A program made the translations under genes and the position numbers. DNA of 15,550 nucleotides, from the NCBI GenBank assembly GCA_944331725.1, contig CALVJE010000014.1:1-15550 (forward strand), in the 5' to 3' direction. Each line of letters opens with the position of its first letter. The stretch's first letter is position 1. This stretch comes from an uncultured Bacilli bacterium (GTDB taxonomy: Bacteria; Bacillota_I; Bacilli_A; RF39; UBA660). Of the stretch, positions 13,801 through 15,550 are shown piece after piece. Under the pieces are notes generated by a model that saw nothing but the letters and a program-made list of their open reading frames with translations, was not told where the DNA came from and ran no database searches.

Positions 13801-15213
13801 ATGCATTTACCAGATTTTAAAGTAGCAAGAACAAATAATAAAATAGAATATAAAAAAATTAGATATAATATAGAAGATAAATATAAAAATAAATATAAAG
13901 ACAAACTTTGTTATTTAAGAACATATGGATGTCAAATGAATGAACACGATAGTGAGAATATTAAAGGAATATTAGAAGAGTTAGGTTATAGTTTTACTAA
14001 TGATATGGATAAAGCTGACTTAATTATTTTAAATACTTGTTCAATAAGAGAAAATGCTCATAATAAAGCTTTTGGATTATTAGGTAGAATTAAACATTTA
14101 AAAGAGACTAAAAAAGATTTAAAAGTAGGTTTATGTGGATGTATGGCTCAAGAAGAGATAGTTGTTAATACTATTATAAGTAAATATCCTTTTGTTAACT
14201 TTGTAATTGGTACTCATAACTTTTACGAGTTACCCCTTATTTTAGAAAAAAATGAGGAAGAAAATAAACAACAAGTAGAAGTATATTCAAGAGAAGGGGA
14301 TTTAATAGAAGATATGCCTATAGATAGAGCTAGCAAACACAAAGCTTATGTTAATATTATCTATGGTTGTGATAAGTTCTGTACTTATTGTATAGTGCCT
14401 TATACTAGAGGAAGACAAAGAAGTAGAGAAAAAGAAGATATCTTAAAAGAAATAAAAGATCTTATTAAAGATGGATATAAAGAAGTAACACTACTTGGTC
14501 AAAATGTTAATGCCTATGGTAAAGACTTATATAATGATTATTCACTAGCAGAACTATTAGAAGATGTCGCTAAGACTAATATACCTAGAATTAGATTTAT
14601 GACAAGTCACCCTTGGGACTTTAATGATAAAATGATAGAAGTAATTGCAAAATATAAAAATATAATGCCAAGTATTCATTTACCAGTACAATCAGGTAGT
14701 AATAGAATATTAAAATTAATGGGAAGACGTTATACAAAAGAGAGTTATTTAACACTATTTTCTAAGATGAAAGAATTAATTCCAAATTGTGCTATTTCTA
14801 CAGATATAATAGTTGGTTTTCCAGGAGAGAAAGAAGAAGATTTTAAAGAAACATTAGATTTAGTTAATACTTGTAAATATGATAATGCTTATACTTTTAT
14901 ATACTCTCCAAGAGTTGGAACACCTGCTAGTAGACTTAAAGATGATATAAGTAAAGAAGAAAAAGATGAAAGATTATACAAGTTAAATGATACAGTAAAT
15001 AAATATTTTAAAGAGAATAATTTAAAATTAGTAGGTAAAAAAATACCTGTATTAGTAGATGGTATAAGTGATAAGAAAAATGAATACTTTGGTTATAGTG
15101 ATACTAATAAATTAGTTAATTTTACAGGTGATAATATAGAAATAGGTAGTATTGTTAATGTTTTAATAACAGATGCCAAGACTTGGAGTTTAGATGGAAA
15201 AGTTAGTGAGTAA
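13801..15213 (+). CDS. miaB: tRNA-2-methylthio-N6-dimethylallyladenosine synthase MiaB
   Basis: The 471-aa radical-SAM methylthiotransferase adds a methylthio group to i6A37 of tRNAs reading UNN codons. The N-terminal MTTase domain has the three cluster Cys: C44 (RTYGCQMNEHDSE), C80 (LNTCSIREN) and C114 (LCGCMAQEE). The radical-SAM motif CxxxCxxC is C190, C194, C197 (GCDKFCTYCIVPYTRGR). Further motifs include LGQNVNAYG, SHPWDF, HLPVQSGSNRILKLMGRRYT and DIIVGFPGE. A C-terminal TRAM-type domain follows. The frame is open upstream to 13717, but the ATG at 13801 is chosen because AAAGGAGG lies 8 nt before it and upstream codons overlap the promoter. The gene overlaps the next by 20 bases. Confidence 0.97.
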   Translation: MHLPDFKVARTNNKIEYKKIRYNIEDKYKNKYKDKLCYLRTYGCQMNEHDSENIKGILEELGYSFTNDMDKADLIILNTCSIRENAHNKAFGLLGRIKHLKETKKDLKVGLCGCMAQEEIVVNTIISKYPFVNFVIGTHNFYELPLILEKNEEENKQQVEVYSREGDLIEDMPIDRASKHKAYVNIIYGCDKFCTYCIVPYTRGRQRSREKEDILKEIKDLIKDGYKEVTLLGQNVNAYGKDLYNDYSLAELLEDVAKTNIPRIRFMTSHPWDFNDKMIEVIAKYKNIMPSIHLPVQSGSNRILKLMGRRYTKESYLTLFSKMKELIPNCAISTDIIVGFPGEKEEDFKETLDLVNTCKYDNAYTFIYSPRVGTPASRLKDDISKEEKDERLYKLNDTVNKYFKENNLKLVGKKIPVLVDGISDKKNEYFGYSDTNKLVNFTGDNIEIGSIVNVLITDAKTWSLDGKVSE

Positions 15214-15550
15214 TGAAGAAATTAAAGAAAAAGCAAGAGAATTAGTAAAAGCTTTAAAAGAAGATAAAAGATATCAAGATTATATATCTTTAAGAAATGA
15301 ATTAAAAAATAATAAAGATATTATGGATAAGATGAATAAAATAAAATCTTTACAAAAAGACTATGTAAAGAGTGCTTATCTAAATAAAGAAATAGAATTA
15401 AAATTAAAAGAATTAAATAAAGAATTAGAGAAAAACTCTTTATATAAAGATTATATAACTAAAGAAAAAGAGATAAATAATATTCTAATTAATATAACTG
15501 AGGGTTTAAATATAGCATTTATAAATATTTTAAATAAAAGTGATAAGTAA
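15194..15550 (+). CDS. YlbF/YmcA (Ric) family protein
   Basis: The 118-aa all-helical protein matches the Com_YlbF family: NEEIKEKARELVKALKEDKRYQDYISLRNELKNNKDIMDKMNKIKSLQKDYVKS, followed by a charged coiled-coil and a C-terminal helix with NILINITEGLNIAF. In Bacillus subtilis YmcA (RicA) is encoded directly after miaB (ymcB) and acts with YlbF and YaaT in RNA processing by RNase Y; the same gene order here points to the RicA-type role. Assignment to YmcA rather than YlbF is inferred from position. GGAG lies about 5 nt before the ATG, within the end of miaB, and the genes overlap by 20 bases, so translation is probably coupled. The stop falls at the last base of the window. Confidence 0.88.
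   Translation: MEKLVSNEEIKEKARELVKALKEDKRYQDYISLRNELKNNKDIMDKMNKIKSLQKDYVKSAYLNKEIELKLKELNKELEKNSLYKDYITKEKEINNILINITEGLNIAFINILNKSDK

Noticed and set aside
1..15550. tRNA genes, insertion sequences or prophage genes
   Set aside because: No cloverleaf with a T-loop GTTCRA signature, no transposase or integrase, and no phage structural gene was seen on either strand.

Overview
The window comes from a very AT-rich, low-GC Gram-positive bacterium (Bacillota). The genes resemble Bacilli genes: a T-box leader ahead of valS, a CIRCE/HrcA operator, miaB followed directly by a YlbF/YmcA-family gene, and AAAGGAGG-type ribosome binding sites. Intergenic spaces are short, several stop codons sit inside terminator hairpins, and all complete genes end in TAA or TAG. 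Trp is read from TGG, so the standard bacterial code applies. This fits a streamlined, possibly gut-associated Bacilli/RF39-like lineage; the lineage is inferred, not shown.

Layout. Bases 1-2112 hold small housekeeping or unknown genes: the 3' part of a Tim44-like membrane protein, a convergent TFIIB-type zinc-ribbon protein, a small GNAT-like protein, a thioredoxin-fold protein whose active site has lost its second Cys, and an unknown 138-aa protein behind a near-consensus promoter. Bases 2113-4524 encode a fused ABC ATPase/FtsX-type permease on the minus strand. Bases 4758-6036 hold a GT2 glycosyltransferase and, just after it, the frameshifted, internally deleted remnant of a second copy. 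The 4.6-4.7 kb intergenic region upstream is packed with nested AT-rich inverted repeats, one of which looks like a terminator.

Bases 6050-6374 contain the most interesting element: an apparent stand-alone structured RNA of about 290 nt. It has its own TTGATA-N17-TAAAAT promoter, a helix joining its 5' and 3' ends, several internal helices, raised GC content and a terminal T8 tract. I could not match it to tmRNA, RNase P RNA, SRP RNA or any riboswitch I know. Next comes a separate promoter and a Val-specific (GUA) T-box leader that controls an unknown gene, apparently starting at ATT, overlapping valS.

Bases 9647-11889 hold a duplicated valS terminator, a 12-bp tandem repeat, a membrane-anchored PepSY protein, and a FAD oxidoreductase with a C-terminal Rieske domain. 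Bases 11932-13255 form a two-gene unit: a stand-alone Clp-D1-like AAA+ ATPase without the usual aromatic pore loop, overlapping a four-helix membrane protein. Bases 13268-15550 hold a CIRCE-controlled Hsp20 gene divergent from a miaB-ylbF-like pair.
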